Shown piece by piece: positions 13,823 to 25,387 of a stretch of 64,000 nt of DNA (positions are counted from its first letter, which is position 1; each line of letters starts with the position of its first letter). The DNA comes from Dioscorea cayenensis subsp. rotundata (lineage: Eukaryota > Streptophyta > Magnoliopsida > Dioscoreales > Dioscoreaceae): the NCBI RefSeq assembly GCF_009730915.1, contig NC_052488.1, positions 21,880,305 through 21,944,304 of the forward strand, given 5' to 3'. The position numbers and the translations under genes are program-made. Below the pieces are notes generated by a model. The model worked only from the letters and a program-made list of their open reading frames with translations. It was not told the DNA's origin and searched no databases.

Positions 13823-16800
13823 ATGCTTCCCAGGAGGAGGCTGGGGACTGCTAAGCCGCGAGCCCAAGCTGTCCCTGAGGCGGACACCTTGCTGAAGATA
13901 CCGAAGGTGGAGTCCCCCATCTCTGCTGCTGCTGCTGCTGCTGCTGCTTCTGCTTCTGCTTCTTCTTCCCCGGAGATTGATGAAGATCTTCACAGCCGAC
14001 AGCTTGCTCTTTACGGGAGAGAGACTATGCGGAAGCTCATCAAGTCTAACGTCTTCATCTCCGGCCTCTCAGGCCTTGGTGCTGAGATCGGTAATTGGAC
14101 CACTTGTTGTATTTGATAATCATTAAAAGCCTTCTCTTGTTAATAGTCTGTATATTGGGTTGTGATGGTTTTTTATCCTCATGAATTTTCACAGCCAAGA
14201 ACCTTGTTCTTGCGGGCGTCAAATCAGTGACCCTGCATGACGATGCCAGTGTGCAGCTGCGTGACTTGTCAAGCAATTTCTTTGTGTCAGAGGTTGATGT
14301 AGGAAAGAACCGGGCTCTTGCCTGTGTTCCGAAGTTGCAGGAGCTCAACCATGCAGTGGCAGTTGCTACCCTGACTGATCTTATACCCTCGAAGCTCTCC
14401 AATTTCCAGGTTTGTTTATTATGATGATTGTATTCTTGTTGATTTTGTGTGATTGTTAGTGAGATATGGATTTAGGCTGTATGTGAGATTGCTCACTTTT
14501 GTTATTGGAATTTTCTTCAATTGATTGATGGGTGTTCTCTGATGCTTTGGTTTGTTGATTATTGCTCGTGGTTTTTAGTTTCATTTGCACTTCTCTGTTA
14601 TGTATTGATAATGTGTTGCTTGTCTCATGTATGATATAAAGATGCTAGTATTGGCAACTGGTTTTTGCTTGATCCTAAGTTTTAACCTTATGTTTTGATG
14701 AATATGTGTTTTCTTTTTTCATCTTGATGTAGAAATGCTGGTTTTCCTTGTTAAATTGTTTTTTTTTTTTATTTCATTTGATTCCTAAAAAGTGAACCTA
14801 TGGTTTGCGCCTTTCACTTAAACTGGAATGCGATACCTCTAAACTTAATTCCTTATAAATTAGTTTTTTGATTTCAATACTCAAATTTATTGCATGTGAT
14901 GTACGAACTGTATTACTGTTCACATTAGAGTTGTATTAAGGTAATTCCAACTGCTCATTGCTATCAACTCTTTTCTCCAGGTGGCAGTCTTTACAGATAT
15001 TAGTTTGGAGAAGGCTATTGAATATGATGATTATTGCCATAAGCATGAACCTCCCATTGCCTTCATTAGAGCTGAAGTTCGAGGCCTCTTTGGTAATGTA
15101 TTTTGTGATTTTGGTCCGGAGTTTACGATTGTCGATGTTAATGGTGAGGAACCACATACGAATATAATTGCATTTATTAGTAATGACAATCCTGCTATTG
15201 TATCTTGTGTCGACGATGAGAGACTTGAATTCCAGGATGGAGATCTTGTGGTGTTCTCCGAAGTTGAAGGTATGACGGAGCTAAATGACGGCAAACCAAG
15301 AAGAATAAAAAATGTTAGGCCTCATTCGTTTATCCTTGAAGAAGATACCACTTCTTTTGGGATGTATGAGAGAGGAGGAATAGTCACCCAGATAAAGCAA
15401 CACAAGGTTCTCAAGTTCAAACCTCTAAGAGATGCTCTCAGGGATCCAAGGGAATTTCTTCCTAGTGATTACTCTAAATTTGATCGGTCACAATTTTTTC
15501 ACTTGGCGTTTCAAGCATTGAACAAGTTCAGAAATGATTTTGGATGTTTTCCTGCTGCTGGATCCTCAAAAGATGCTGAGAAGCTGGCTGCTTTTGCCGC
15601 TGACATTAATCAAAGTACGATTAATGGTAGTCTTACCGAGATTGATACCAAACTCCTGCGCCAATTTGCAAGTGGTTCTGGAGCTGTTTTGAATCCAATG
15701 GCTGCAATGTTTGGTGGGATTGTTGGACAGGAAGTTGTTAAAGCATGCTCTGGGAAATTCCATCCTCTACATCAGGTGAGAATTTGATCTTTTATGAGAA
15801 TGCTACAAAATAGAAATGTGATATACTACATTTTTTCTAATATGGTGTTTTTAGCCTAAAACAAGTTGGAATTAATTGAGTATCTATACTATCATTACCT
15901 AACTTTTACCTGTAAATATGACTGCAGTTCTTTTACTTTGATTCTGTTGAGTCACTCCCTGCGGAACCTTTGAATCCTGTGGATCTGGAGCCGCAAAACT
16001 GCCGTTATGACGATCAGATCTGTGTGTTTGGACACAAGCTTCAAAAAAAACTGGAAGATGCTGAAGTATTTCTTGTGGGGTCTGGAGCACTTGGATGCGA
16101 ATTCTTGAAGAATCTTGCACTCATGGGAGTTTGTTGTAGCCCAAAGGGAAAGCTAACTATAACAGATGATGATGTCATTGAGAAGAGTAATCTCAGCCGC
16201 CAATTTCTGTTTCGTGATTGGAATATTGGGCAAGCTAAATCCACTGTAGCAGCATCTGCTGCAGCTTCAATCAACCCAAGCCTCCACATAGAAGCTCTTC
16301 AAAACCGTGCATGCCCAGAGACAGAAGATGTATTTAATGATACATTTTGGTGTCACTTGGATGTCGTTATAAATGCACTGGATAATGTGCAGGCCAGACA
16401 TTACATAGACTCAAGGTGTGTCTATTTCCAAAAGCCGCTTTTGGAGTCTGGAACTCTTGGTGCCAAGTGCAACACACAGATGGTTATACCTCACCTCACT
16501 GAGAATTATGGGGCCTCCAGTGATCCACCTGAGAAGCAGACTCCTGAGTGCACTCTCCATTCTTTCCCCCATAACATTGAGCATTGCCTGACTTGGGCCC
16601 GTTCTGAGTTTGAGGGTTTATTTGAGAAAATACCAAATGAGGTTAATAGTTTCCTATCAAATCCAATTGAATATATATCCACTATTGGGAAAAATTCGGA
16701 CCCTCAGACTCGATCCAAGCTTGTAACTGTTGCTCAATGCCTTTTCGAGGAGAGATGTGAGACGTTTCAGGACTGTGTCACCTGGGCTCGGCTAAAGTAA

Positions 16801-18621
16801 GTTCACTTTGTACAATTGATTCCCTAAGTAGATGGCATGTGGTTTTAGCAGTCATTTCAGGCCAGGCGCACATGTCACAGAGTGTTTTATTATTGTGTTA
16901 AGAATGTTTTTTCTCAGTTTCATAAAAATTGATGCCAACTTGTACAAATCTGATTCATTATGATTGTCCAAGCTCTTCCTTTTACTTTGAAGGGCTTTCA
17001 GGTAAATTGATATTATATTTTCGCTGATTTGTTTATTGTCAAACTTTTCATGCCTGCAGGTTTGAAGATTACTTCGTTAATCGTGTGAAGCAATTGACGT
17101 TCACCTTCCCCAAGGATGCTGTTTCCAACCGTGACACTCATTCTCCGTTCTGGTCACCTCCTAAACGCTTTCCTGAACCATTGCAGTTCTCATCTAGTGA
17201 TCCGACGCACCTTAGCTTTATTAAGGCTGCAGCCATGCTGAGAGCAGAGACATTTCAAATCCCTGTTCCAGACTCATTGAAGAATCCTTTGGTGCTGGCT
17301 GAAGCTGTTGATAAAGTAACTGTACCAGAGTTTCTGCCAAAGAGGGATGCGCATATTGTGTCTGATTTGGAAGGTTCTCTTCCTAACTCGGCTTCATTTG
17401 ATGATGATGTTGTTGTTCGTGATATCATCAGAAAGCTCGAAAGATTCACAGAGAGTTTGCCTCCTGGGTTCCAGATGAACCCAATACAATTTGAGAAGGT
17501 TAGCTTATGATGAACCTACCAGTTTAATATCCAGTTACATGTTTTATCTATTTTTACAAGGAAATAGTTTCTTTTGCATATCAATTGTTAGTTTTTTTTT
17601 TTAACTTGCGAAAATAAATCACCAATAAATAGTTGAATAGATGAGGAGTTTCAGCAGCTGTTACACTTGCATGGAGTTATTCTCATCAATGTCTTTATCA
17701 TTCTTTGGTTGATAGATCATTTACAGCAGTTCACTGACCAATTATTTCTGCATTTTATGACCCCTTTTAGTAGAACCTATGCATGTTGTGACTAGAATGC
17801 TGCATTTTTAGATTTTCTTTATAGATTTCTTTGCTTCATTATTTTATATGTGGTTGTCCTTGTTAAGAAAAGCAATAGTCATGGCTATATTTATTTATAG
17901 GGATTCAAATGGTGTTTTGGTATATGAGCTCTTAATTTCTCCTTTTGGATGCTTTCTTATATACCTTTAGCTTGAATCCTCTTTCACCTATGATTTACAG
18001 GATGATGATACAAATTACCACATGGACTTCATAGCTGCGGTCGGTAACTTGAGAGCGAGAAACTATAAAATCCCTGAAGTTGACAAGCTGAAAGCAAAGT
18101 TCATCGCTGGGAGGATCATCCCTGCCATTGCCACTTCCACTGCATTGGCCACTGGTCTTGTATGCCTGGAGTTATACAAAGTACTTGCGGGTGGGCACAA
18201 GCGTATGGATTACCGCAACTCATTTGTTAATCTTGCACTCCCACTGTTCTCCATGGCTGAACCAGTTCCACCCAAGGTTACCAAGTACCGCGATATGACC
18301 TGGACGGTTTGGGATCGTTGGATCATAAAGGGTGATCTTACTGTTGGAGAGCTCATTCAATGGCTAGAGGAGAAGCATCTTAATGCATACAGCATCTCAT
18401 GTGCCTCGTCTTTCATTTACAACGGCTTACTTCCCAACCACAAAGAACGGCTAGACCGGAAGGTTGTTGACCTGGCAAAGGAGATCGCCAAGGTGGAGGT
18501 ACCTCCATACAAGAGTCATCTCGATGTTGAAGTTGGTTGTGAAGATGATGATGGGAACGACATTGATATACCTCTCATCTCCATATCCTTTCGAGAGGTG
18601 AAAACTATCAAAAGTAATTAA
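13823..18621 (+). CDS. UBA1: Ubiquitin-activating enzyme E1
   Basis: E1 adenylates ubiquitin, takes it as a thioester on its catalytic cysteine and passes it to E2 enzymes, in cytosol and nucleus. Six exons (13823-14090, 14195-14409, 14981-15775, 15928-16796, 17060-17498, 18001-18621) give about 1,068 residues, the usual size for plant E1. Seen in order: inactive adenylation half starting [20 protein letters not shown]; active adenylation half with the nucleotide loop [17 protein letters not shown] and [20 protein letters not shown]; catalytic cysteine in [14 protein letters not shown]; adenylation core ending near [19 protein letters not shown]-terminal ubiquitin-fold domain. I chose ATG 13823 because it yields MLPRRR, matching the MLPRKR start I recall for plant E1s. 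The frame stays open upstream to ATG 13670, adding 51 residues with two hydrophobic stretches. A poly-Ala/Ser run precedes the conserved body. Confidence 0.95.
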
Positions 18622-18761
18622 TTTATAGTTCTCACATCAGTTATAAATCTATATGGTATAATATGTTAATTGAGCCTACAGAATGTGTTGGGTTTATATT
18701 TAATAATTGTACGGGCTGCAATAGAGATGGCTACATGAATGAGGTGTTCTGCAAAAGGCCA

Positions 18762-19649
18762 TCAAATAGAAGCTCCTCTGCTGGTGAGCAAGTGTTCAAT
18801 ATGGGCATACCCCATAGACCTTGCCATCCGGAGAGGTGTGGCCCCTCTGTTGGTCTTTGCTTCAACGTCAGCTCCAAGGTTAATGAGCATCTCAGTAGTG
18901 TCCAATGACCCACCCTCCACTGCGAGATGCAGAGCTGTGTGCCCCTCAACATCCTGGCTTTCAATCTCAATCCCAAACGCCACAAGCATCGACACTGCCT
19001 CACGGTGACCCTTCAGCGCTGCACAGTGAAGCGCCGTTGTATCATACTGGTCTTTGCTATGAGTACTAACACTAACACCAGCAACAGCAGGCTTCTTTTT
19101 CAACAGAGATTGAAGCTTTGCAATGTCTCCTCTCCTTGCAGCTACTAGTAGTACCATCTCCTCCGCAGTCTCCTCTATTAATTCTTCTGGCTATAGCTTA
19201 TATGAATTAATAGATAAACAATAGTATATATGTATACAATTTATAAAAATAAATAAATCTCGAACATTAACCTTATTAATATAAGCCGAAGTCTTAAAAA
19301 GGGGATTGAAATAACTAAAGTCTCTATACGTTGAGGGTCCGGTGTATGAGACTCGGAGCTTCGTGTCTTGAGTTTTCGAGTCGAGTGATGCTCTAATGAG
19401 GAAGCGATCGGTAGAGGTCGGCAACTCTGGCTGAGGACGCAGTGTAATACGCAGCGCCACCGTGGAGAGCGGGTGGAGGAGTCCGGCCGGCGGCGTGACG
19501 TGGAACCTGGAAGGCGCCGTTGACTGGACCTTGAAGGTGATGATGTCTGTGTGATGGAGTGATCGGACGTGGATCTCTGTCCGGCACTTGATCATCGGCT
19601 TGAATTCGATCAGGATCTCGTCCTCCATGATCTCCACCAGCTTCGCCAT
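18762..19649 (-). CDS. MSP (VAP)-domain plus ankyrin-repeat protein, VAPYRIN-like
   Basis: Two exons (19649-19272 and 19190-18762, joined in phase over an 81-bp intron with a GT donor and AG acceptor) give 268 residues. Residues ~1-115 look like a major-sperm-protein/VAP domain (EILIEFKPMIKCRTEIHVRS, then TPPAGLLHPLSTVALRITL). The second exon holds about four ankyrin repeats, with TALHCAALKGHREAVSMLV and TALHLAVEGGSLDTTEMLI the clearest. The same order occurs in VAPYRIN, needed for arbuscular mycorrhiza in several plants, but that protein is about twice as long with more ankyrin repeats, so a short paralogue or another MSP-ankyrin family is likely. MSP domains usually bind FFAT motifs at ER membranes; ankyrins bind proteins. 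The gene converges on E1, with stops 140 bp apart. A CT repeat (about 19710-19730) lies in the likely 5' leader. Confidence 0.8.
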
Positions 19650-20239
19650 TTTGCCAACGATGGTGGAGAATTCGGAGATGTGAGTTTGTATTGATAGTTT
19701 CAGAGCTACTCTCTCTCTCTCTCTCTCTTTCTATCTGAGCTTCTCTTGCTCGGTTTCTTACTTCATGGCCTGCATTTGGGCATCATTTTCACTGTTATTG
19801 CAAAGATACATAGAATGGTATTGAAAAAAAAAAATATGGTTTGTTTATTATTATCATAAAATAGGAGGGAAAATTGTCTGGATTGAAATCAATGGATTTG
19901 GACAAATGGACGGTCCACATTGGACTATGAATGCTTAAAACAAGCTTCTTCCATTTGGCCGGCTACTAATTTTTCTAACTTGCAGATTTTCAAATAAATT
20001 GAGTGGGGGGAAAATATTCACTTTATATGTTGATTTTTGTGCTTTTAATATATTTGAAAAATATTTTTAATGGGTTGTTATTTTTGTCCATAGTTTTGTA
20101 ATAGTATCCACAATTCTGTCAATACCAAACAATTTATTACAAATATAAAATTATTAAATAGTGCTTGTTGTATTTTAAAAGTCAGGTTGATATTATTTAA
20201 GTTTTTTAAAAAATATTTTTAAATTATAAATATTTTTTT
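19650..20239. other. Spacer upstream of the MSP-ankyrin gene
   Basis: This holds the CT-rich leader of the minus-strand gene (about 19700-19740), then AT-rich sequence. I see no gene. Confidence 0.4.
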
Positions 20240-20640
20240 CTCATTAATTTTTTTTATTTTTTTTTAATTTTTTAAAAAATAGATAAATTATAAATTCTTT
20301 ACAAAACAACACGATTAAAACAGATCAAGAGAAGGCCAACATGCATATAAAACAAAAAAATAAAAACAGCGAGGGAGTAGGTCATAAAAAATGAAACACA
20401 AATAGAAGACAAAAAACACTACTAAACTCAACGAAAAAGAAGAAGCGGGCCGGCGAGGTGGATCAGAGAAGCCGAACAGAACCTACAGCTGCGCCAGGGA
20501 TGAAGATATAATTAGCTCACTAACCGAAGTGGGTTCGCTAAGTCTGGAATTCGGTTACTCACAAAAACAAGGTTGTGTTCATGAGTAAAGACTCCTCGAG
20601 TTGGGCCCCGCCCGAATCGGAGGCTGCCTAGGTGTTGGTG
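20240..20640 (-). mobile_element. Possible LINE 3' end (minus strand)
   Basis: Read on the minus strand, the segment ends in TTTATAATTTATCTATTTT followed by A-rich sequence, the same tail seen near 51082-51150. Upstream of the tail is a less AT-rich stretch with many stops. The tail-plus-poly(A) form suggests the 3' end of an L1-type LINE, but no reverse transcriptase is present, so this is a weak call. Confidence 0.3.
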
Positions 20641-21962
20641 GGGCTTTTCTCATATTTTTCAATAATAAAAATTGGAAAACTTGTTTTTAAAATATTATGA
20701 AGTTATGATGTAATAAATAACACTCACCAACAAAAATCTACAAGTGGGGAGAGAAAAAGAGGGGAAATGGTGAAGCACTTGTTTGGTCCTGGCTGTCTCA
20801 CTTCATTGACACTTTATCATATCTTTGGCCGGACCAAAAACAAACCTAATCATTGGACTGGGTTGTGTGGTGGTTGGGTTGCCCACTTAAGCTTCTTCCA
20901 CTCGCACGTGCACTGCACATGGGTCTCTCCTCGTAATTCTCAATAATTAGAGCGTGCTCTGCATGTGCGTATCATCTCCAAATACGTTTCTCTTACTTTT
21001 TTTCATGGTTTTTTTACTTTTTTTTACCTTTTCTTCTTTATTATATCAAAATTAGCATGATAAATTTAAAGGAAACTTTCTCAATTTAATCTTTATATAG
21101 CCTGATTTAGATATGTATATACACTTTCTATTTATATTTATTTCTAAATAATTATTATTTTGGGGGTTGGTCATGCATGAATCTGGACTGGATAAGGCCA
21201 AAAACGAACAACTTTCCTAATTTATAAATTTCAATAAAATTTAAATAATTATCTTGTAATAATTTAGTCTCTATTCATGTCCACTAAATTGTCACTTGAA
21301 ATTAAATCCTAATAATTAAAATTCCAAAAACCAGTGTTCATTTAAAATTTGCAGAAATTGAATTGCCACACATCCAAATTGTTATTTTTTTTTTCACAAT
21401 TAAAAAATAAATTTAATTTTTTGAAACATTATTTTGAATTATAAAAACACAACACCTACCGGCAACCTGCAAGTCACTTTCCCACTCCACAAACCAGAAA
21501 AAAAAAAAGAAAAAAAAAGTAAAACATTTTTCAGAGTAATCCTGAAAAAGAAGACTTCACATGCAAGGTAACATGCTGTCTTTTCAGTGTGGATCCAAAC
21601 TCTCAAAAATATTTAGTCACAAGTCAATGGCCATTGCCATTTGTTCCTCATAATAACAACAATATCACAAACCCAACAACTACATTCAAATAAAAGAAAA
21701 ATAAATAAATCAAAATGATTATCATTTGATTAGACTAATAATCCCAATTATATCCATTTCATCAATCCCATTTAACAAAGAAGTCAAATTAAATCCAATT
21801 TAATGAAGTTCTCTTTCAAACAAAATAAAAAAACAAAAATTCAAACTAATAAACAATATATTAAAATTCAAATAATCAAACCCTTTGAAAATCCCTAACT
21901 TTCCAAATCAACCCAAAAAACAATCCAAAATCTCCCATTTTTCTCACAACTCTAAAAAAAGC

Positions 21963-21963
<1 letters not shown>
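20641..21963. other. AT-rich spacer upstream of the glutaredoxin-like gene
   Basis: No open frame or element is recognisable. The stretch is dominated by A/T runs and probably contains the distal promoter of the gene at 22147. Confidence 0.4.
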
Positions 21964-22008
<45 letters not shown>

Positions 22009-22020
22009 TATTTATTTATT
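21964..22020. repeat. (ATT)n microsatellite
   Basis: About fifteen consecutive ATT units run into a short ATTT tract. It lies about 130 bp upstream of the glutaredoxin-like start codon, in the proximal promoter, so length variation could affect expression; that last point is inference. Confidence 0.95.
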
Positions 22021-22120
22021 TCACCTTCCCCTTTAAATAGAACAAACCCTTAAAAAAAACCAATTTTATAGAGACTCACCGCATTCGTCTCTTTCTTTCT
22101 TTCGATCTCTTGCGATCTCG

Positions 22121-22126
22121 CACGTG
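22121..22126 (+). promoter_or_regulatory. G-box CACGTG in the leader of the glutaredoxin-like gene
   Basis: A perfect CACGTG lies 20 bp before the chosen ATG. A TATA-like TTTAAATA is near 22032, so the G-box probably falls in the 5' leader. bZIP and bHLH factors bind this core; function here is unproven. Confidence 0.4.
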
Positions 22127-22146
22127 TGAACGAGCTCCGCCATCTC

Positions 22147-22878
22147 ATGTGGCCGCCGTGGGCCAAGAACCCGAGCGGCAAGTCTCCGGCCGCCGCCACC
22201 ACCACCACCACCACCATCTCCTCCTGCTCGTCTCCTCTGGCCCGATCCCACTCCTCCTTCTCCTTTAAAGACGTCCAAACCCTCATCCACGGCGACGACA
22301 CCGACGCCACCGCCCCTGGATCCCCCTCGATCTCCCGAGGCGCAGCCGTCTTCCACCGCGTGCGCGCCGCATCATCGGCTCTCCGCACCTGGCGCTCCAT
22401 CTGCTCGCCGGCTTCCGACCCTGGCCCCAACCGCATCGTCCTCTACTTCACCTCTCTCCGCGTCATCCGCAAGACCTTCGAAGACTGCCGCGCCGTGCGG
22501 TCCATCCTCCGTGGCTTCCGCATCGCGGTCGACGAGCGTGACCTCTCTATGGACTCTTCCTTTCTCCATGAACTCTCATCGCTTCTCCGACAACGCCAAC
22601 CCCCTTCTCTCCCCCGCATCTTCATCGCCGGCCGGTATATCGGTGGGGCAGACGAGATCCGGCAGCTCCACGAGGCCGGCGAGCTTCGCCGCCTCGTCGA
22701 GGGAGCTCCACCGGCCGGTGCCACCTGTGACCGGTGCGGCGGAGCTAGCTTCGTTCTCTGCTGGGCGTGCAACGGGTCTCACAAGCGGTTCTCGGAGAAG
22801 GGCGGCTTCCGGAGCTGCGCCGCCTGCAACGAGAACGGCCTTGTTCGGTGCCCCGATTGCTTATTCTCAGCCGTTTGA
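22147..22878 (+). CDS. Glutaredoxin-domain protein with C-terminal 4xCxxC zinc-binding region (At5g39865-type)
   Basis: A single exon encodes 243 residues. After a low-complexity Ala/Thr/Ser N-terminus, a glutaredoxin fold spans about residues 98-190: RIVLYFTSLRVIRKTFEDC, VDERDLSMDSSFLHEL and LPRIFIAGRYIGGADEI. The usual CPYC active site is absent (TSLRVIR instead), as is normal for this plant subfamily, so classical dithiol oxidoreductase activity is unlikely. The C-terminus has four CxxC pairs (CDRC, CWAC, CAAC, CPDC), as in DnaJ-like zinc modules. The frame is open upstream to a GTG at 22126, but ATG 22147 is the first ATG and gives MWPPWAKN. The coding region is strikingly GC-rich against its AT-rich surroundings, as is common for monocot single-exon genes. 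Biological role is not known to me. Confidence 0.9.
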   Translation: MWPPWAKNPSGKSPAAATTTTTTISSCSSPLARSHSSFSFKDVQTLIHGDDTDATAPGSPSISRGAAVFHRVRAASSALRTWRSICSPASDPGPNRIVLYFTSLRVIRKTFEDCRAVRSILRGFRIAVDERDLSMDSSFLHELSSLLRQRQPPSLPRIFIAGRYIGGADEIRQLHEAGELRRLVEGAPPAGATCDRCGGASFVLCWACNGSHKRFSEKGGFRSCAACNENGLVRCPDCLFSAV

Positions 22879-23891
22879 TTCCCCATCCGACGGCTGCCAT
22901 CTCGTTAGGTTTCCAGGTTTGTCTTTTTTTCAAAAGTAGGGGCATTGTGGAAATATATTTCTAATTTTCAGGTCAAAATTTTTTTAGTTAGTTTTGGGAT
23001 CTGGGATCCTTCCATGATTGCTCTCCTACTCTTTTGTTTCTCTGATGTGATTGTGATGTATGTATTTAAAAAAAAACAAATCAAAAAAATTATTTAGAGA
23101 TTTTGAGAAGAGGTAATATCAAAGCTTTTCTCTTTCTTTTTTTATTTTTTATTTTTTATAATTTTTTAGCTTAATTTGTATGTGTACTCTTTCTCTCTCT
23201 GTGTCTATATATATATATATATATATATTTAGTTTTAAATTTGCTGAAGAGTTTAGGTGAAATTTATTTAATAGGAAATTGAGACCAAGTATTGGTAATT
23301 TGGTATATTGCTATTGAATTGCACTGATTTGAATATTAAAAAAATTATTTAACCATAAAAAAAAAATATTCTTTTTATGTTTTCTAATGGAAAGTTTGCT
23401 TTAGAGTTTTTTTTTTGAATAAAAGTTTGCTTTAGAGTGGATAAGAACGAACCTTCTGCTTTGAATTTTAAAATAGCTAATGTTAAAATTTTGAATTTGA
23501 AAAACAACATACAAATTTCTATTCTACTTTTTTAATTAAAAAAATAAAACTTCAGAAGCAATGGGCCAATAAACCAAATTCCAATTTAAAATTTAATAAT
23601 ACTTGTAAACTATGGACTAGTATAATTGGCAAATATTAATGCATATTAAATAATATTAATTGATAAATGATGAGAGTGACTATGTATATATATTTAGAAA
23701 GAGTGGATAGATACTGTGAAGCTTGAACATGCCAAAAATCTCAACGAAACTAATCAATGTTTGTCTTTTTCATTGAATCAAGTTACTCTGTTTCCAAAAT
23801 TAAGGCTTCAAATTGATGCATTGACATTCTTGTTTTTCCTCATTGTGCTTTAGGACCACATGTAATTAATTTATTTACATACCCATCCAAT

Positions 23892-23923
<32 letters not shown>

Positions 23924-23925
23924 GA
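22879..23925. other. AT-rich 3' flank with TA microsatellites
   Basis: The first ~200 bp is probably the 3' UTR of the preceding gene. (TA)n tracts lie at about 23207-23228 and 23897-23924. No coding potential is visible. Confidence 0.5.
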
Positions 23926-24192
23926 GGATGCATCAGAAACGTAATCTGTGAACGTTGATATGGGCCGTTGGATTTCAATCCAACGGCTGCTATCATATGT
24001 GAGCGAGTAACATTATGCACTATTTATAAGCGACGATAAAAAAATGGGATGTACTGTATTTTTGATCCGAACCGTCCCAATCAATCTCAGTAGCGATAAT
24101 TAAATCAATCACGGTAATCCAACCCCTATGAAAGATCGCATCGTCATCTGCGGACGACTCTACGAACGTCCGCAGATGATGTTTAGCCTATA
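23926..24192. mobile_element. Hairpin-rich unit inserted between (TA)n tracts, MITE-like
   Basis: A ~267-bp block of ordinary base composition sits between two TA-repeat tracts in otherwise AT-rich DNA. It contains two perfect inverted repeats: GCCGTTGGATT / AATCCAACGGC (23964-23987, 2-nt spacer) and TCATCTGCGGACG / CGTCCGCAGATGA (24144-24179, 10-nt loop). No open frame is present. Insertion in TA repeats recalls Micron-type MITEs of grasses, but family assignment is inference. Confidence 0.45.
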
Positions 24193-25127
24193 TATATTAT
24201 TTATCGGATTTGTCAATATATATATACAGTGTCATGTTCCATTTATATAATCCGGATGGTTAATTGTATTATTTAATGAGGAATAATTTGATTATATATA
24301 TATATATATATATGAGAACATTCACTTGGAACTCCATTATTTGTTTGTTAGGTGGTGGAATCTTTTCTTATATCTCAGCAAATTTTGATGGTTGTGGGGA
24401 TTAATTGTGACAAAACTTTGGTTAACACCCAACCAAACCAAAACAGATAAATGAGGAATAAGGAATGTTGATAAGATTTTTGTTAATTTAAAAATGTATT
24501 AATTAAGTTAAGTAGGTAAGATTAAAGCAAGTTAAGATATTAGGAAATTATAATGGTATTCTTGTCATAATGTTTAGTATATCCACAACCTTTATTGTTT
24601 GAATTAATGATTACATTCTTATGGTTGGTGACATTGGTTAAAAACTAATTAACATTTCATGAGTAAAATCACCAACATCATGCAAAAGGTTTGCCAAGGA
24701 CAGAAGGACATGTTATAAATATGAGATTATGAAATTTAATTTGTAAATATAAAAATTCAGATTATGGCACATTGAATGCATACTATAAGTGCGATAGGTT
24801 AAAAGTAATTTTTTTTAACTCGTCTCTGCATTGGCTACAAGAGCTTAACACATACACCCCTTTTTTTATTATTAATTATTATATATTTGTTTTATACAAA
24901 TATTAAAACTATAATTTAATTTTTTTAAAATTTTAAAAAAATATGATAAGATAATTTTATTTTATTTTTATAGTTTTCTATTTCTATTAATGCATACGCT
25001 ACTCACGTTAAGTGAGAAGAGTAAAATTAAAAAAAAATAATAATACAAATAGATTTATATAAAATTTTTAAATATGATAATCAATTAAAAAATATCTTTA
25101 AATATCATTATTAAGAGAGTAAATATA
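24193..25127. other. AT-rich spacer
   Basis: This contains another (TA)n tract at about 24294-24313 and otherwise A/T-rich sequence with no gene or RNA that I can recognise. Confidence 0.5.
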
Positions 25128-25387
25128 CTCTCTCTGTTGCTTTTTTATCTGTCACAAATTTATATTTTGTTTGATTTGTTATTTTTTAACATCAAAAAGC
25201 ATTTATTATTATTATTTTTAAATTACTCTTAACATTTTATTCAATTTTTTAAAAAAAAATTAAATATGATAAAGAAATATGACGATATAGATTATGGATA
25301 ATTTCAGAAAGATAATTACTTTTTTATAAAATTTTATGAAATAACTACATGAGATTAGGTACGACATATTAAAAAGAATTGAGGGAG
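25128..25387. mobile_element. Stowaway-like MITE (Tc1/mariner)
   Basis: The left end CTCTCTCTGTTGCTTTTTTA and the inverted right end (CTCCCTCAATTCTTTTTAAT when reversed) match over about 28 bp with few mismatches. Both resemble the CTCCCTC start of Stowaway MITEs, and each side is flanked by a TA dinucleotide (25126-25127 and 25388-25389), the expected target duplication. The ~260-bp interior is AT-rich and non-coding. Confidence 0.75.

Noticed and set aside
22126-22146. GTG at 22126 as the start of the glutaredoxin-like gene
   Set aside because: It is not an ATG; the first in-frame ATG is 22147 and gives a sensible protein.
24144-24192. Helitron 3' end (hairpin near a terminus)
   Set aside because: The hairpin is longer than usual and no CTRR followed by T occurs at the right distance.
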